In this document: positions 35,235 through 44,016 of the stretch, one piece after another
How the letters are laid out: every line of letters begins with the position of its first letter
Numbering within the stretch: the stretch's first letter is position 1
NCBI RefSeq assembly: GCF_008370045.1
Contig: NZ_VOBN01000003.1
Location: 124,001-188,000, forward strand
DNA length: 64,000 nucleotides
From: Pseudomonas sp. ANT_J12
GTDB taxonomy: Bacteria; Pseudomonadota; Gammaproteobacteria; Pseudomonadales; Pseudomonadaceae
Reading direction: 5' to 3'
Notes under the pieces: generated by a model
The model's input: the letters and a program-made list of their open reading frames with translations, nothing else
Database searches by the model: none
Told to the model about the DNA's origin: nothing
Made by a program: the position numbers and the translations under genes

Positions 35235-37610
35235 TCAGTGAGCGAACAGCGAATTGCCCTTCTGCCCCGCCAGTTTCTCCGGTTTGATCAGGAACCGCGC
35301 CAGCGCTGGCAGCAGCCACAGTGCGCCGAACATGTTCCACAGCAGCATGAAGGTCAGCATCAGGCCCATGTCGGCCTGGAACTTGATCGCCGAGAAGATC
35401 CAGGTGCACACCCCAATGGCCAGGCACAGACCGGTGAACAGCACGGCTTTACCGGTGGACTTCAGCGTCTGGTAATACGCCTCTTGCAACGGCAAACCGG
35501 CACGCAGGAAGCTTTCCAGTCGGCTGTAGATGTAGATGCCGTAGTCCACGCCAATCCCCACGCCCAGCGCCACCACCGGCAGGGTCGCGACTTTCACGCC
35601 GATGCCCATGAATGCCATTAGCGCGTTGCCAAGCACCGAGGTCAGCACCAGTGGCAGCACGATGCACAGGGTCGCCGCCCAGGAACGGAAGGTGATCATG
35701 CACATGGTCGCGACGCAGATGTACACCAGGATCAGAATCGTCAGCTCCGATTCCTTGATCACTTCGTTAGTCGCCGCTTCAATCCCGGCGTTACCGGCGG
35801 CGAGGATGAATTCCAGGCCGTCCTTGTTGTTGTCCTTGGCAAAGTCCTGCACCGCATGCACCGCACGGTCGAGAGTCGCGGCCTTGTGATCGTTGAGGAA
35901 CACCAGCACCGGCGCCAGGGAACAGCTGTTGTTGTACAGGCCATCAGCCCGGGCGATGGAGTTGTTCAGCACGTCCGGGTTGCGCGACAGGGTTTCCCAT
36001 TTCAGGTTGCCCTCGTTCATGCCCTTGATCATTTGCTTGGACACGGTCACCAACGAGATCGCCGACTGCACGCCCTCGGTGTTCTGCATCTTCCACATCA
36101 GCTCATCGATCGGCGCCATGGCTTCATAGCGCGAGCAGCCTTCGGGCTTGGTCTTGACCATCACCACCAACACGTCGGAACTGGTGGAGTAGTTGCTGAT
36201 GATGAAGTTGTTGTCCTTGTTGTAGCGCGAGTCCGGGCGCAATTCCGGCGCGCCCTGGTCGAGGTCGCCGATTTTCAGGTTCTGGCTGTACCAGAGGCCG
36301 CCGCCAAAGGCGATCAGGGCCAGAGCGATGGAGATCGGTGCAACTTTCGGGCTGGCGAAGTTCGACAGCAGGCGCCAGAACGGGTGTTCGCGGTGTGCGT
36401 CTTTCTTGCTGCGCTCGACCGCTCGCTTGCTGATGCCGACGTAGGAAATCGCCACCGGCAGCAGGATCAGGTTGGTGAACACGATCACCGCCACGCCGAT
36501 GGACGCGCCGATGGCCAGTTCGCGAATCACGCCGATGTCGATAATCAGCAGCGTGATGAAGCCCACCGCATCCGCGAGAATCGCGATCATCCCCGGCAGG
36601 AACAGTTGACGGAAGGTGCGTCGGGCGGCGGTCAGGGCGTTGTCCGCCTCGCTGGACTGCAAGGCGATGCCGTTGATTTTCTGCACGCCGTGGGAAATGC
36701 CGATGGCGAAGATCAGGAACGGCACCAGCATCGAATACGGATCGAGCCCGAAGCCGAAGAAGTGCATCAGACCGAGTTGCCAGACCACCGCCACCAGCGT
36801 CGTACTCAACACCGCCACGGTGCTGCGCATGCAGTTGGTGAACCAGTACAGCAGGATCAGGGTGATGACGAAGGCAATGCCGAAGAACATCACCACCATG
36901 ACCAGCCCATCGATCAGATCGCCGACTTTCTTGGCGAAACCGACGATGTGGATCTGCACGTTGGGGTTCTGTTTTTCAAACTTGTCGCGAATCTTGTCTT
37001 CCAGCTCGTGGGAGAACTTGCGGTAGTCCAGGGCCAGCAACTTGCCTTGGTCCTGCGGGTCCGGGTAGGACTCCAGCAGCGGGATGTCGACGATGCTCGA
37101 CTTGAAATCGTTGGACACCAGGCGCCCGACCTGGCCGGACTTGAGCACGTTGTTGCGCAGCAGGTCGAGGCTTTGCTGGGAGCCGTTGTAGCTCTGCGGA
37201 ATCACTTCACCACCGGCGAAGCCCTCCTCCGTCACCTCGGTCCAGCGTACGCTCGGGCTCCACAGCGACTTGAGACCGGAGCGGTCGACGCCGGAGATGT
37301 AAAACACCTCGTCGTTGATTTGGCGCAGGGTCTCCATGTAATCCTTGGAGAAGATGTCGCCGTCGGTGGCTTCCACCGAGATCCGCACGGTGTTGCCCAG
37401 GTTCGCCAGATCGTTGCGGTGCTCCATCATCTTTTGAATGAAGGGGTGTTCCAGCGGGATCATCTTTTCGAAACTGGTGGACGGCCGGATCAGCGTCGCT
37501 TGCCAGAACAGGAAAATGCTCACCAGCAGGCAGATGACGATCACTGCCGGGCGATTGTTGAAAATCAGGCGTTCGAGAAACGTCGCCTTGTCTTGGTGAT
37601 GACTTGTCAT
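35235..37610 (-). CDS. RND superfamily (MMPL-type) transporter permease
   Basis: A 791-residue inner-membrane protein with about 12 transmembrane segments in two halves, each starting with one helix and a large periplasmic loop: first helix PAVIVICLLVSIFLFWQATL, then after the loop IDGLVMVVMFFGIAFVITLI and partners; the second half repeats this. It belongs with MMPL/hopanoid-type RND exporters rather than drug pumps, and no membrane-fusion or outer-membrane partner is encoded nearby. The neighbouring YCF48-type periplasmic protein (39 bp upstream, same operon) is a regular companion. I chose ATG 37610; an ATG three codons upstream sits only 2 bases from GGAG. Substrate unknown; lipids or hydrophobic compounds are likely for this type. 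Confidence 0.87.
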   Translation of the reverse strand: MTSHHQDKATFLERLIFNNRPAVIVICLLVSIFLFWQATLIRPSTSFEKMIPLEHPFIQKMMEHRNDLANLGNTVRISVEATDGDIFSKDYMETLRQINDEVFYISGVDRSGLKSLWSPSVRWTEVTEEGFAGGEVIPQSYNGSQQSLDLLRNNVLKSGQVGRLVSNDFKSSIVDIPLLESYPDPQDQGKLLALDYRKFSHELEDKIRDKFEKQNPNVQIHIVGFAKKVGDLIDGLVMVVMFFGIAFVITLILLYWFTNCMRSTVAVLSTTLVAVVWQLGLMHFFGFGLDPYSMLVPFLIFAIGISHGVQKINGIALQSSEADNALTAARRTFRQLFLPGMIAILADAVGFITLLIIDIGVIRELAIGASIGVAVIVFTNLILLPVAISYVGISKRAVERSKKDAHREHPFWRLLSNFASPKVAPISIALALIAFGGGLWYSQNLKIGDLDQGAPELRPDSRYNKDNNFIISNYSTSSDVLVVMVKTKPEGCSRYEAMAPIDELMWKMQNTEGVQSAISLVTVSKQMIKGMNEGNLKWETLSRNPDVLNNSIARADGLYNNSCSLAPVLVFLNDHKAATLDRAVHAVQDFAKDNNKDGLEFILAAGNAGIEAATNEVIKESELTILILVYICVATMCMITFRSWAATLCIVLPLVLTSVLGNALMAFMGIGVKVATLPVVALGVGIGVDYGIYIYSRLESFLRAGLPLQEAYYQTLKSTGKAVLFTGLCLAIGVCTWIFSAIKFQADMGLMLTFMLLWNMFGALWLLPALARFLIKPEKLAGQKGNSLFAH

Positions 37611-37649
37611 GGATGTCATAGCTCCGCCCTTCTTATTATGTGGCCCGGC

Positions 37650-38702
37650 TTATTTGCCCAGCTCGGCGCCGGTTGGCGAAGTGGCGCGAACGCCGCCCTG
37701 TCCTGCCAGAATCAGATTGCCGTTACCTGCCGCCGTCACCGCTGACACGGAAATCCGGTCCGGGCGGTTGAACACGGTGAAGGTTTCGCCGTTGTCGCTG
37801 CTGCTGATCACCGAACCGCCGTTGCCGACAATGACGATGGAGCCGTCATCCAGCAGCGTAGCGCCGGACAGGCCGAACTCCAGGCTGCCGCGCGCGGCTT
37901 GGAGCTCAACCTGCTCCCAGGTGCTGCCGAAATCCGTGGAGCGGTAGAGATTGCCGCGCAGCCCGTAGGCCAGCAGCGTGTTGGGCTGGGCGGTGCCGAT
38001 CACGCCGAACAGCGAACCTTCATACGGGCCTTCGAGCTTTTCCCAGGTCTGGCCCCAATCGGCGGAGCGGAACATGCTGCCCTGCTCGCCGACGATGAAC
38101 AGCCCGGCATCCTTGACCGCCGCGATGGCGTTGAGGTGGAACTGGTCTTCGTTGTCGAGGCGGTCGCTGGCGTCTTCCCAGTTTTTGCCGCCGTCGGTGG
38201 TTTCCAGCAAGGCGCCATACGCACCCACGGCAAAGCCGCTGTTGACGTCCTTGAACCAGACGTCGAGCAGCGGCGATTCGCGTTTGAGGTCTTCGAATTG
38301 TTTGGTCCAGGTGACGCCGCCGTCTTCGCTGGCGAGGATCTGCGCGTCATGCCCGACGGCCCAGCCGTGTTTGTCGTCGACAAAGAATACGGCGGTGAGC
38401 AGTTGCCGGGTCGGCACCTTGGCTTGGGTCCAGGTCGAACCCTGGTCATCGGAATACAGAATGTGCCCACGATCCCCGACCGCCACCAGGCGCTTGCCGG
38501 CGTGGACCACATCGAGCATCAGGCTTTTCGCGGCTTTGGCGGATTCAACGGAATACGCCGTATCGGCGGCCGGCGCGTCGGCGGCCAGCACCGGTGCCGA
38601 TAGCGCGGCACAGCCCAACAGCGAGAGCGCTGTAGCCAGCAACGCGAATTTGCGTAACGCCGGCGGGCGGCAGATACCCACACCCATGACAGGCTCACTC
38701 AT
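37650..38702 (-). CDS. YCF48-related/BNR-repeat beta-propeller, periplasmic
   Basis: A 350-residue protein with an N-terminal signal (ATALSLLGCAALSAPVLAAD region) and repeated sialidase-like Asp-box motifs: SDDQGSTWTQ, SEDGGVTWTK, TTDGGKNWED, SADWGQTWEK, STDFGSTWEQ and SSDNGETFTV. These give a six- to seven-bladed propeller of the YCF48/BNR type, as in photosystem assembly factor HCF136 and many RND-associated proteins. In the signal region a Cys follows LLG, but a second hydrophobic stretch and ALA cleavage site make a soluble periplasmic form more likely than a lipoprotein. GGGGGAAGG lies just before the ATG. It is the first gene of a two-gene operon with the RND permease. Confidence 0.87.
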   Translation of the reverse strand: MSEPVMGVGICRPPALRKFALLATALSLLGCAALSAPVLAADAPAADTAYSVESAKAAKSLMLDVVHAGKRLVAVGDRGHILYSDDQGSTWTQAKVPTRQLLTAVFFVDDKHGWAVGHDAQILASEDGGVTWTKQFEDLKRESPLLDVWFKDVNSGFAVGAYGALLETTDGGKNWEDASDRLDNEDQFHLNAIAAVKDAGLFIVGEQGSMFRSADWGQTWEKLEGPYEGSLFGVIGTAQPNTLLAYGLRGNLYRSTDFGSTWEQVELQAARGSLEFGLSGATLLDDGSIVIVGNGGSVISSSDNGETFTVFNRPDRISVSAVTAAGNGNLILAGQGGVRATSPTGAELGK

Positions 38703-38953
38703 AGACCTTCCCCCATTATTATTGTTAGGTCGTTCAACCTTTCAGGGCGCCGTAAGGGTGCTCTGGGTGATTGGCTGGTTGGAGCATAGTCCTGAAACCT
38801 GCAATCTAGAGCCCCTTCGGAAGCTGGCTTATCCTATCGGGCTTTGGAAAGGTCTGACAATCGACGCCACGTTATGTTTTGTTAACCTGAGGGGGTATGG
38901 GGTGTTGGTGAATGGTTGGGTATTAGGTGGGGTGATTTGGGTTTGCTGCTTTG

Positions 38954-38982
38954 GGGTTTCGGGTTTCGGGTTTCGGGTTTGG
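38954..38982 (+). repeat. GGGTTTC heptamer microsatellite
   Basis: Three complete tandem GGGTTTC units plus a partial fourth, in a G/T-rich stretch at the outer edge of the large inverted repeat. The strand asymmetry (G and T only, apart from one C per unit) is notable. Confidence 0.8.
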
Positions 38983-39233
38983 TGTACATATCCGTTTCTT
39001 CGGTTGCGGCGGATTTTGGTTCCGCTCTTACAGCGGGTCACTTTCGAAAAGCGCGAAAGTAACCAAAGCGCTTTTGCCCCTTTCGTTCGGTGCCTCGCCT
39101 GGGCTCGGCATGCCCTCGCTCCGGTCCTGCTCCGTGGGCCCGCCGCCATCGGCCATCCATGGCCGGGGGCGGCTAACCCGGCATCCATGCCGGGTTGCCC
39201 ACTGCGCAGAACCTCCACTCGGCCTCTCGAGGG
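38981..39233 (+). repeat. Left arm of ~250-bp inverted repeat
   Basis: Runs from GGTGTACATATCCG through CTCTTACAGCGGGTCACTTT, TCCTGCTCCGTGGGCCCGCC and GCCATCGGCCATCCATGG to the CTGCGCAGAACCT segment. The reverse complement of 39896-40147 follows it closely with scattered substitutions and small indels. Local palindromes occur within the arm (CATCCATGGCCGGG; CCCGGCATCCATGCCGGG). Confidence 0.8.
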
Positions 39234-39251
39234 GGCGTGCATCGCTCGGCG

Positions 39252-39821
39252 AGGCGGCCTACCGGCCGGCCTGGCTCGGGGATTGTGCGCGTACGCCAGT
39301 TACTGATCGTTCCCACGCTCCGCGTGGGAATGCATCCCGTGACGCTCCGCGTCACCACTGCGCAGGACTCAAGCCTCGCGTCGACAGCGAAACGCAGAGC
39401 GTCCCCGGCGGCATTCCCACGCAGAGCGTGGGAGAGATCACAGGCGGCCTACCGGCCGGCCTGGTTCGGGGATTGTGCGCGTACGCCAGTTACTGATCGT
39501 TCCCACGCTCCGCGTAGGAATGCATCCCGTGACGCTCCGCGTCACCACTGCGCAGGACTCAAGTCTTGTGTCGACAGCGGAACGCAGAGCGTCCCCGGCG
39601 GCATTCCCACGCAGAGCGTGGGAGAGATCACAGGCGGCCTACCGGCCGGCCTGGTTCGGGGATTGTGCGCGTACGCCAGTTACTGATCGTTCCCACGCTC
39701 CGCGTGGGAATGCATCCCGTGACGCTCCGCGTCACCACTGCGCAGGACTCAAGCCTTACGTCGACAGCGGGACGCAGAGCGTCCCCGGCGGCATTCCCAC
39801 GCGGAGCGTGGGAACGATCAC
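39252..39821 (+). repeat. Three tandem 190-bp repeats
   Basis: Units start at 39252, 39442 and 39632, each with AGGCGGCCTACCGGCCGGCC, the GTGCGCGTACGCCAGTTAC segment and one full copy of the GATCGTTCCCACGC-type palindromic element. The units differ at only a few positions, so the duplication is recent or kept uniform by gene conversion. All lie between the arms of the large inverted repeat. Confidence 0.9.
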
Positions 39822-39895
39822 AGAAACACATCCCTGTAGGAGCGAGGCTTGCCCGCGAAGCTTTTGATCTTGTTTTGGCTTTTGATCTTGATCTG

Positions 39896-40147
39896 CCCCG
39901 TCGGAAGGCCGAACGCAGGTTCTGCGCAGTGGGCACCGCGGCAGGGATGCCGCGGTAGCCACCCCCGGCCATGGATGGCCGATGGCGGCGGGCCCACGGA
40001 GCAGGACCGGAGTGAGGGCACGCCGAGCCGCAGCGAGGCACCGTACGTCAGGGGTGAAAGCGTTTGGTTACTTTGCGCTTTTCAAAGTAACCCGCTGTAA
40101 GAACGGAACCATAAGCGGCCGTTACCGCAGCAATGGATATGTACACC
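39896..40147 (-). repeat. Right arm of ~250-bp inverted repeat
   Basis: Inverse of the left arm: begins CCCCGTCGGAAGGCCGAACG, contains GGCGGGCCCACGGAGCAGGA and AAAGTAACCCGCTGTAAGAA, and ends ATGGATATGTACACC. About 660 bp, including the three tandem repeats, separate the two arms. Confidence 0.8.
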
Positions 40148-40227
40148 ATAAAAAAATCCCGGTAGGGAATGAGGCCGCCTTCGCGGGCAAGCCTCGCACC
40201 TACAGGGATTCGGGTGGACCGCCAGTC

Positions 40228-42885
40228 TCAAGCCAGGCTTTTGCTAACCACCTCAAACACATCGCTGGACAGCTGCCCCGAAGCGCGAATCCGCTCCAGT
40301 TCCCCTTTCATCAACGCCTGACGAGCATCGTCATATTTGCGCCACCGAGTCAGAGGCGCCAACTGCCGGGAAGCGATCTGCGGGTTGAACCCGTTCAACT
40401 CGATCACCAGATCCGCCAGGAAGCGATACCCGCTGCCATCCGCCGCATGGAAGTTGATCAGGTTCTGCCCGGCAAATGCGCCGGCCAACGCCCGCACCTT
40501 GTTCGGGTTCTTCATATTGAACGCCGGATGCTCCATCAACGCCTTCACCCGCGCCAGACCGCCCGGCAAGGTGCTGCCGGCCTGGACGCTGAACCACTGA
40601 TCCATGACCAGCGGATTGTCCTTGAAGTGCTCGGCAAAACTGGCCAGGGCCGTGGCTTTCTCGTCTTCGAACGACGAATTGACCAACACCGCCAACGCGG
40701 TCAAGCGCTCGGTCATGTTGTCGGCGGTTTCGAACTGTTCCAGCGTCGCCGCCAACACTTCCGGCTTGCCGCTGAGCATCAGGTACGACAGCGCGATGTT
40801 CTGCAAGGCGCGACGAGCGAAGTGCTCGGCCTCGGCCACGTACGGGGTTTTCTTCGACAGGTCGCGGTTGGCCTGGTAACGCAGCCACAGCGCTTCGAAC
40901 AAACCCTGCGCCAATTGATTGCGGGCAAATTCCCGGGCGATGTGAATGGCGTCAACGTCAGCCACTTCAGTGATTTCAGTCAGGTACGCTTCACCCGGCA
41001 GCGACAGCATTTCCGCGACCATCGCCTGATCCAGCGTCTCATCGGACAGCACGGTACGCAGGGCCGAGATCAAACGCTGATCCAGCACCAGCGCTTCACC
41101 CTTCTGCTGCTGGGCAATCAACTCTTGCAGCACCTGCACCGACAATTGCTGACCGGCATCCCAGCGGTTGAAGCCATCACTGTCGTGCTGCATCAGGAAC
41201 ATCAGTTGATCGCGGTTGTACGGGAAGCTCAATTTCACGGGTGCCGAAAAACCGCGCAGCAGCGAAGGCAACGGTTGTTCAGCGATGTCGAGGAAGGTGA
41301 AGGTCTGCTCAGCCTCAGTCACCGAGATGACCCGCGAAGTCCCCTGCGCCGACGCTTCGCCCGACAAACGCAGCGCAATTGCCGCGCCCTTGGAATCCAG
41401 CAGGCCCAGTTCCACCGGGATCACGAACGGCAGTTTTTCAACCTTGTCCGGGGTGGCCGGGCAGCTCTGGCGGAAGGTCAGGCTGTAGGTTTTCGCCGCG
41501 GCATCGTAAGACTCGCTCACCGCCAAGCGCGGGGTACCGGCCTGGCTGTACCAGCGTTTGAACTGGGTCAGGTCAACGTCATTGGCGTCTTCCATGGCTT
41601 TGATGAAGTCGTCACAGGTCACGGCCTGGCCGTCGTGGCGGTCGAAGTACAGGTCGCTGCCCTTACGGAAGCCTTTGGCGCCGAGCAAGGTGTGGATCAT
41701 GCCGACCACTTCCGAGCCCTTTTCGTACACGGTCAGGGTGTAGAAGTTGGAAATCTCGATAAAGCTGTCCGGGCGCACGGCGTGAGCCATCGGGCCCGCG
41801 TCTTCGGCGAACTGGTGGGTGCGCAGGTAGGCGACGTCCTGGATGCGCTTGACCGTGGCCGAGTTCATGTCGGCGGAGAAGCCGGAATCGCGGAATACGG
41901 TGAAGCCTTCCTTGAGCGACAACTGGAACCAGTCGCGGCAGGTCACGCGGTTGCCCGACCAGTTGTGGAAGTATTCGTGGGCGACAATCGCTTCAACGCG
42001 CTGGTGCGCGGCGTCGGTGGCGGTTTCGGCCCGGGCCAGCACGGCGCTGGAGTTGAAGATGTTGAGGCCCTTGTTCTCCATGGCGCCCATGTTGAAGTCG
42101 TTGACCGCCACGATCATGAAGATGTCCAGATCGTACTCGCGACCGTAGACCTCTTCGTCCCAGCGCATCGACTTCTTCAGGCTGTTCATGGCGTGCTGGC
42201 ACTTGTCGATGTTTTCCGGTTCGACGTAGATGCGCAGCGCCACGGAGCGCTCGGTCATGGTGATGAACGTGTCTTCGACGCACCACAAGTCACCGGCCAC
42301 CAAGGCAAACAGGTACGCCGGCTTCATGAACGGGTCTTCCCAGGTCGCCCAGTGCCGGCCGTCTTCGCCAGGGCCGCTGGCAACCGGGTTGCCGTTGGAC
42401 AGCAGCACCGGATAGCTATGCTGCTCGGCGACCACGGTGGTGGTGAACTTGCTCATCACGTCCGGGCGGTCGAGGTAATAGGTGATCTTGCGAAAGCCTT
42501 CGGCCTCGCACTGGGTGCAGAACATGCCGCTGGATTTGTACAAGCCTTCCAGGGCGGTGTTGGTTTCAGGGTGGATGCGCACGCTGGTGTCGACCGTGAA
42601 GCGTTCGCTCTTGGGGTGCAGGGTCAGGTGGTTCTCGGTCAACACGTAGTCGGCAGCGGTCAGTTCGATGTCGGCCAGGTTCACCGACAACAACTCCAGT
42701 TGCTGGCCATCGAGCACCAGCGGCGGCAGGCCCGGGCCACGCTCGGGATTGCGGCGCACCACCAGTTGCGCATGGACCAGGCTGTGGTCCTCGAACAACT
42801 CGAAGGTCAGGTGCGTCTCGTCGATCAGGTATTCAGGCGCCTGATAGTCCTTCAGGTAGATCATCTTCGGTTGTTCGGTGCGCAT
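40228..42885 (-). CDS. pepN: Aminopeptidase N (M1 family)
   Basis: An 885-residue zinc aminopeptidase. The substrate-binding exopeptidase motif GAMENKGLN and the zinc site HEYFHNWSGNRVTCRDWFQL (about residue 300, HExxH), with the third ligand Glu in LSLKEGFTVFRD, are all intact. Length equals the gammaproteobacterial PepN class (about 870-885). The enzyme removes N-terminal residues from peptides in the cytoplasm during protein turnover. AAGGA precedes the ATG by about 9 bases. The gene is last in the operon that begins with nadK, 10 bases after the DUF2797 gene, and ends next to a repeat island. Confidence 0.97.
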   Translation of the reverse strand: MRTEQPKMIYLKDYQAPEYLIDETHLTFELFEDHSLVHAQLVVRRNPERGPGLPPLVLDGQQLELLSVNLADIELTAADYVLTENHLTLHPKSERFTVDTSVRIHPETNTALEGLYKSSGMFCTQCEAEGFRKITYYLDRPDVMSKFTTTVVAEQHSYPVLLSNGNPVASGPGEDGRHWATWEDPFMKPAYLFALVAGDLWCVEDTFITMTERSVALRIYVEPENIDKCQHAMNSLKKSMRWDEEVYGREYDLDIFMIVAVNDFNMGAMENKGLNIFNSSAVLARAETATDAAHQRVEAIVAHEYFHNWSGNRVTCRDWFQLSLKEGFTVFRDSGFSADMNSATVKRIQDVAYLRTHQFAEDAGPMAHAVRPDSFIEISNFYTLTVYEKGSEVVGMIHTLLGAKGFRKGSDLYFDRHDGQAVTCDDFIKAMEDANDVDLTQFKRWYSQAGTPRLAVSESYDAAAKTYSLTFRQSCPATPDKVEKLPFVIPVELGLLDSKGAAIALRLSGEASAQGTSRVISVTEAEQTFTFLDIAEQPLPSLLRGFSAPVKLSFPYNRDQLMFLMQHDSDGFNRWDAGQQLSVQVLQELIAQQQKGEALVLDQRLISALRTVLSDETLDQAMVAEMLSLPGEAYLTEITEVADVDAIHIAREFARNQLAQGLFEALWLRYQANRDLSKKTPYVAEAEHFARRALQNIALSYLMLSGKPEVLAATLEQFETADNMTERLTALAVLVNSSFEDEKATALASFAEHFKDNPLVMDQWFSVQAGSTLPGGLARVKALMEHPAFNMKNPNKVRALAGAFAGQNLINFHAADGSGYRFLADLVIELNGFNPQIASRQLAPLTRWRKYDDARQALMKGELERIRASGQLSSDVFEVVSKSLA

Positions 42886-42895
42886 GCTGGAGTCC

Positions 42896-43726
42896 TTAAC
42901 TATGCACGGCGAGCTGATAAGCCGTGTATTTACGAATATTGATCACGCCGGTGTCGAAAATCAGGTATTGGCCCTTGATCCCCAGCAGCGTGCCTTCGGC
43001 AATCGGGTTCTTGTCCAGGTTGAAGCTGACGATTTTGTCCGGGTATTGCTCGATCGGATAGCGGATTTCGAGGACGTCGACATCAGCAATAGTCTGGATC
43101 GCCTGTAGGCCGAATCGTTCCTGCAAACCTTGCAAACCTTCCGCGCAGCTATCGAACAGTTGATCGCGAACCGCGGCCAGGTCCACCGACACCGCGTCGC
43201 CCTTGAGTAAAGCACGCCAATTGGTCTTGTCTGCCACTTGGCTGCGCAACAGGTCTTCGACGAAACCCGACTGCTGACGGGTCGAGACACGCATGATCGG
43301 CAGCGCCTGGCGGGCGCCCTGGTCGATCCAGCGGGTCGGCATCTGGTTGGCGCGGGTAATCCCGACTTTCACCCCCGACGAGTTGGACAGGTAGACGATG
43401 TGATCGGTCATGCAGAACGTCTGGCCCCACTCCGGTTCACGGCAGGTGCCGGCGTCGAAGTGGCAGCGCTCCGGGCTCATGATGCAGATGTCGCACTGGG
43501 CCAGTTTGGTCATGCACGGGTAGCAATAACCCTGGCTGAAACTGGTTTTGGTCTTGCGTCCGCAATGGGAGCAGAAAATCGCCCCCAGGTATTCCAGGCG
43601 CACCGTGCTGCCGATCAAGGGATTGACCGGCACCTCGGTGTCGCCCAGACGAAAAGCGTACTGCACGTTCGGCCCGTCCAGGCGCGCCGACATTTTGCTG
43701 ATTGCACCGCGGCCAATCTCGATCAA
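42896..43726 (-). CDS. DUF2797 protein with zinc-ribbon-like cysteines
   Basis: A 276-residue protein with an N-terminal cluster of cysteine pairs: FCSHCGRKTKTSFSQGYCYP, CMTKLAQCDICIMSPERCHF, and more Cys/His to about residue 100, which probably bind zinc. A GIY-YIG-like stretch (DHIVYLSNSSGVKVGITRAN) follows, suggesting a nuclease-related fold, typical of DUF2797. I set the start at TTG 43726 because it overlaps the DUF1315 stop (TTGA) and gives the N-terminus LIEIGRGAISKMSA expected for the family; an internal ATG twelve codons later is the alternative. Function unknown; gene order in the nadK-pepN operon is conserved in Pseudomonas. Confidence 0.85.
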   Translation of the reverse strand: MIEIGRGAISKMSARLDGPNVQYAFRLGDTEVPVNPLIGSTVRLEYLGAIFCSHCGRKTKTSFSQGYCYPCMTKLAQCDICIMSPERCHFDAGTCREPEWGQTFCMTDHIVYLSNSSGVKVGITRANQMPTRWIDQGARQALPIMRVSTRQQSGFVEDLLRSQVADKTNWRALLKGDAVSVDLAAVRDQLFDSCAEGLQGLQERFGLQAIQTIADVDVLEIRYPIEQYPDKIVSFNLDKNPIAEGTLLGIKGQYLIFDTGVINIRKYTAYQLAVHS

Positions 43727-43983
43727 TGGATGGCATCCGACTTGAACAGGATATTCGGCACGCTGATCGACTTGGAGCTGCACTCCTGCGGGCCCATGTA
43801 GCCGGTCCGCTGTTCTTCGGGCAGGTTCTGGATTTCCCAGGCGATCATCGCCTGCAGGGACAGCTCGCGCTGCTCGGCAGTGAGTTTGCCACCGTCGGAC
43901 CATTTGCCGATTTCCACCGCCAGTTTCAGGCTCTGGTAGATGTCGGGGGTGATGTTTTTGATCATTTCGTTAAAAGAGGACAT
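43723..43983 (-). CDS. DUF1315 family protein
   Basis: An 86-residue soluble protein (MSSFNEMIKNITPDIYQSLK at the start; GKWSDGGKLTAEQRELSLQA and LPEEQRTGYMG later), matching the DUF1315 family of short proteobacterial proteins of unknown function. GGAG lies about 8 bases upstream of the ATG. It lies 33 bases after the rhomboid gene and its stop codon overlaps the DUF2797 start, so it is a middle member of the operon. Confidence 0.85.
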   Translation of the reverse strand: MSSFNEMIKNITPDIYQSLKLAVEIGKWSDGGKLTAEQRELSLQAMIAWEIQNLPEEQRTGYMGPQECSSKSISVPNILFKSDAIH

Positions 43984-44016
43984 CAGGGTCTCCGTGCTCT
44001 TTATTCAGTAACTGTT

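Larger units (their letters stand above)
38703..40227. other. 1.5-kb non-coding repeat island
   Basis: No credible gene is found here. From left to right: the YCF48 promoter region, short GGGTTTC repeats (38954-38982), the left arm of a large inverted repeat, three 190-bp tandem repeats, a REP-type element (39834-39860), the right arm, and another REP-type element (40170-40206) before the end of pepN. Open frames in this stretch are repetitive, rich in Arg, Pro and Ser, and recur in each repeat copy, which marks them as spurious. Confidence 0.8.

Noticed and set aside
35856..37745. 629-codon open frame antisense to the RND permease
   Set aside because: Shadow of the permease gene; the His/Gln/Asp-rich product has no recognisable motif.
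38985..39960. Open frames of 60-181 codons within the repeat island
   Set aside because: They lie in the inverted and tandem repeats, recur in every copy, have no ribosome sites, and encode low-complexity Arg/Pro/Ser sequence.
39982..42942. 986-codon open frame antisense to pepN
   Set aside because: It is a mirror of high-GC codon bias in pepN, whose zinc motifs are intact on the other strand; the product is His/Val/Gly-rich without family features.
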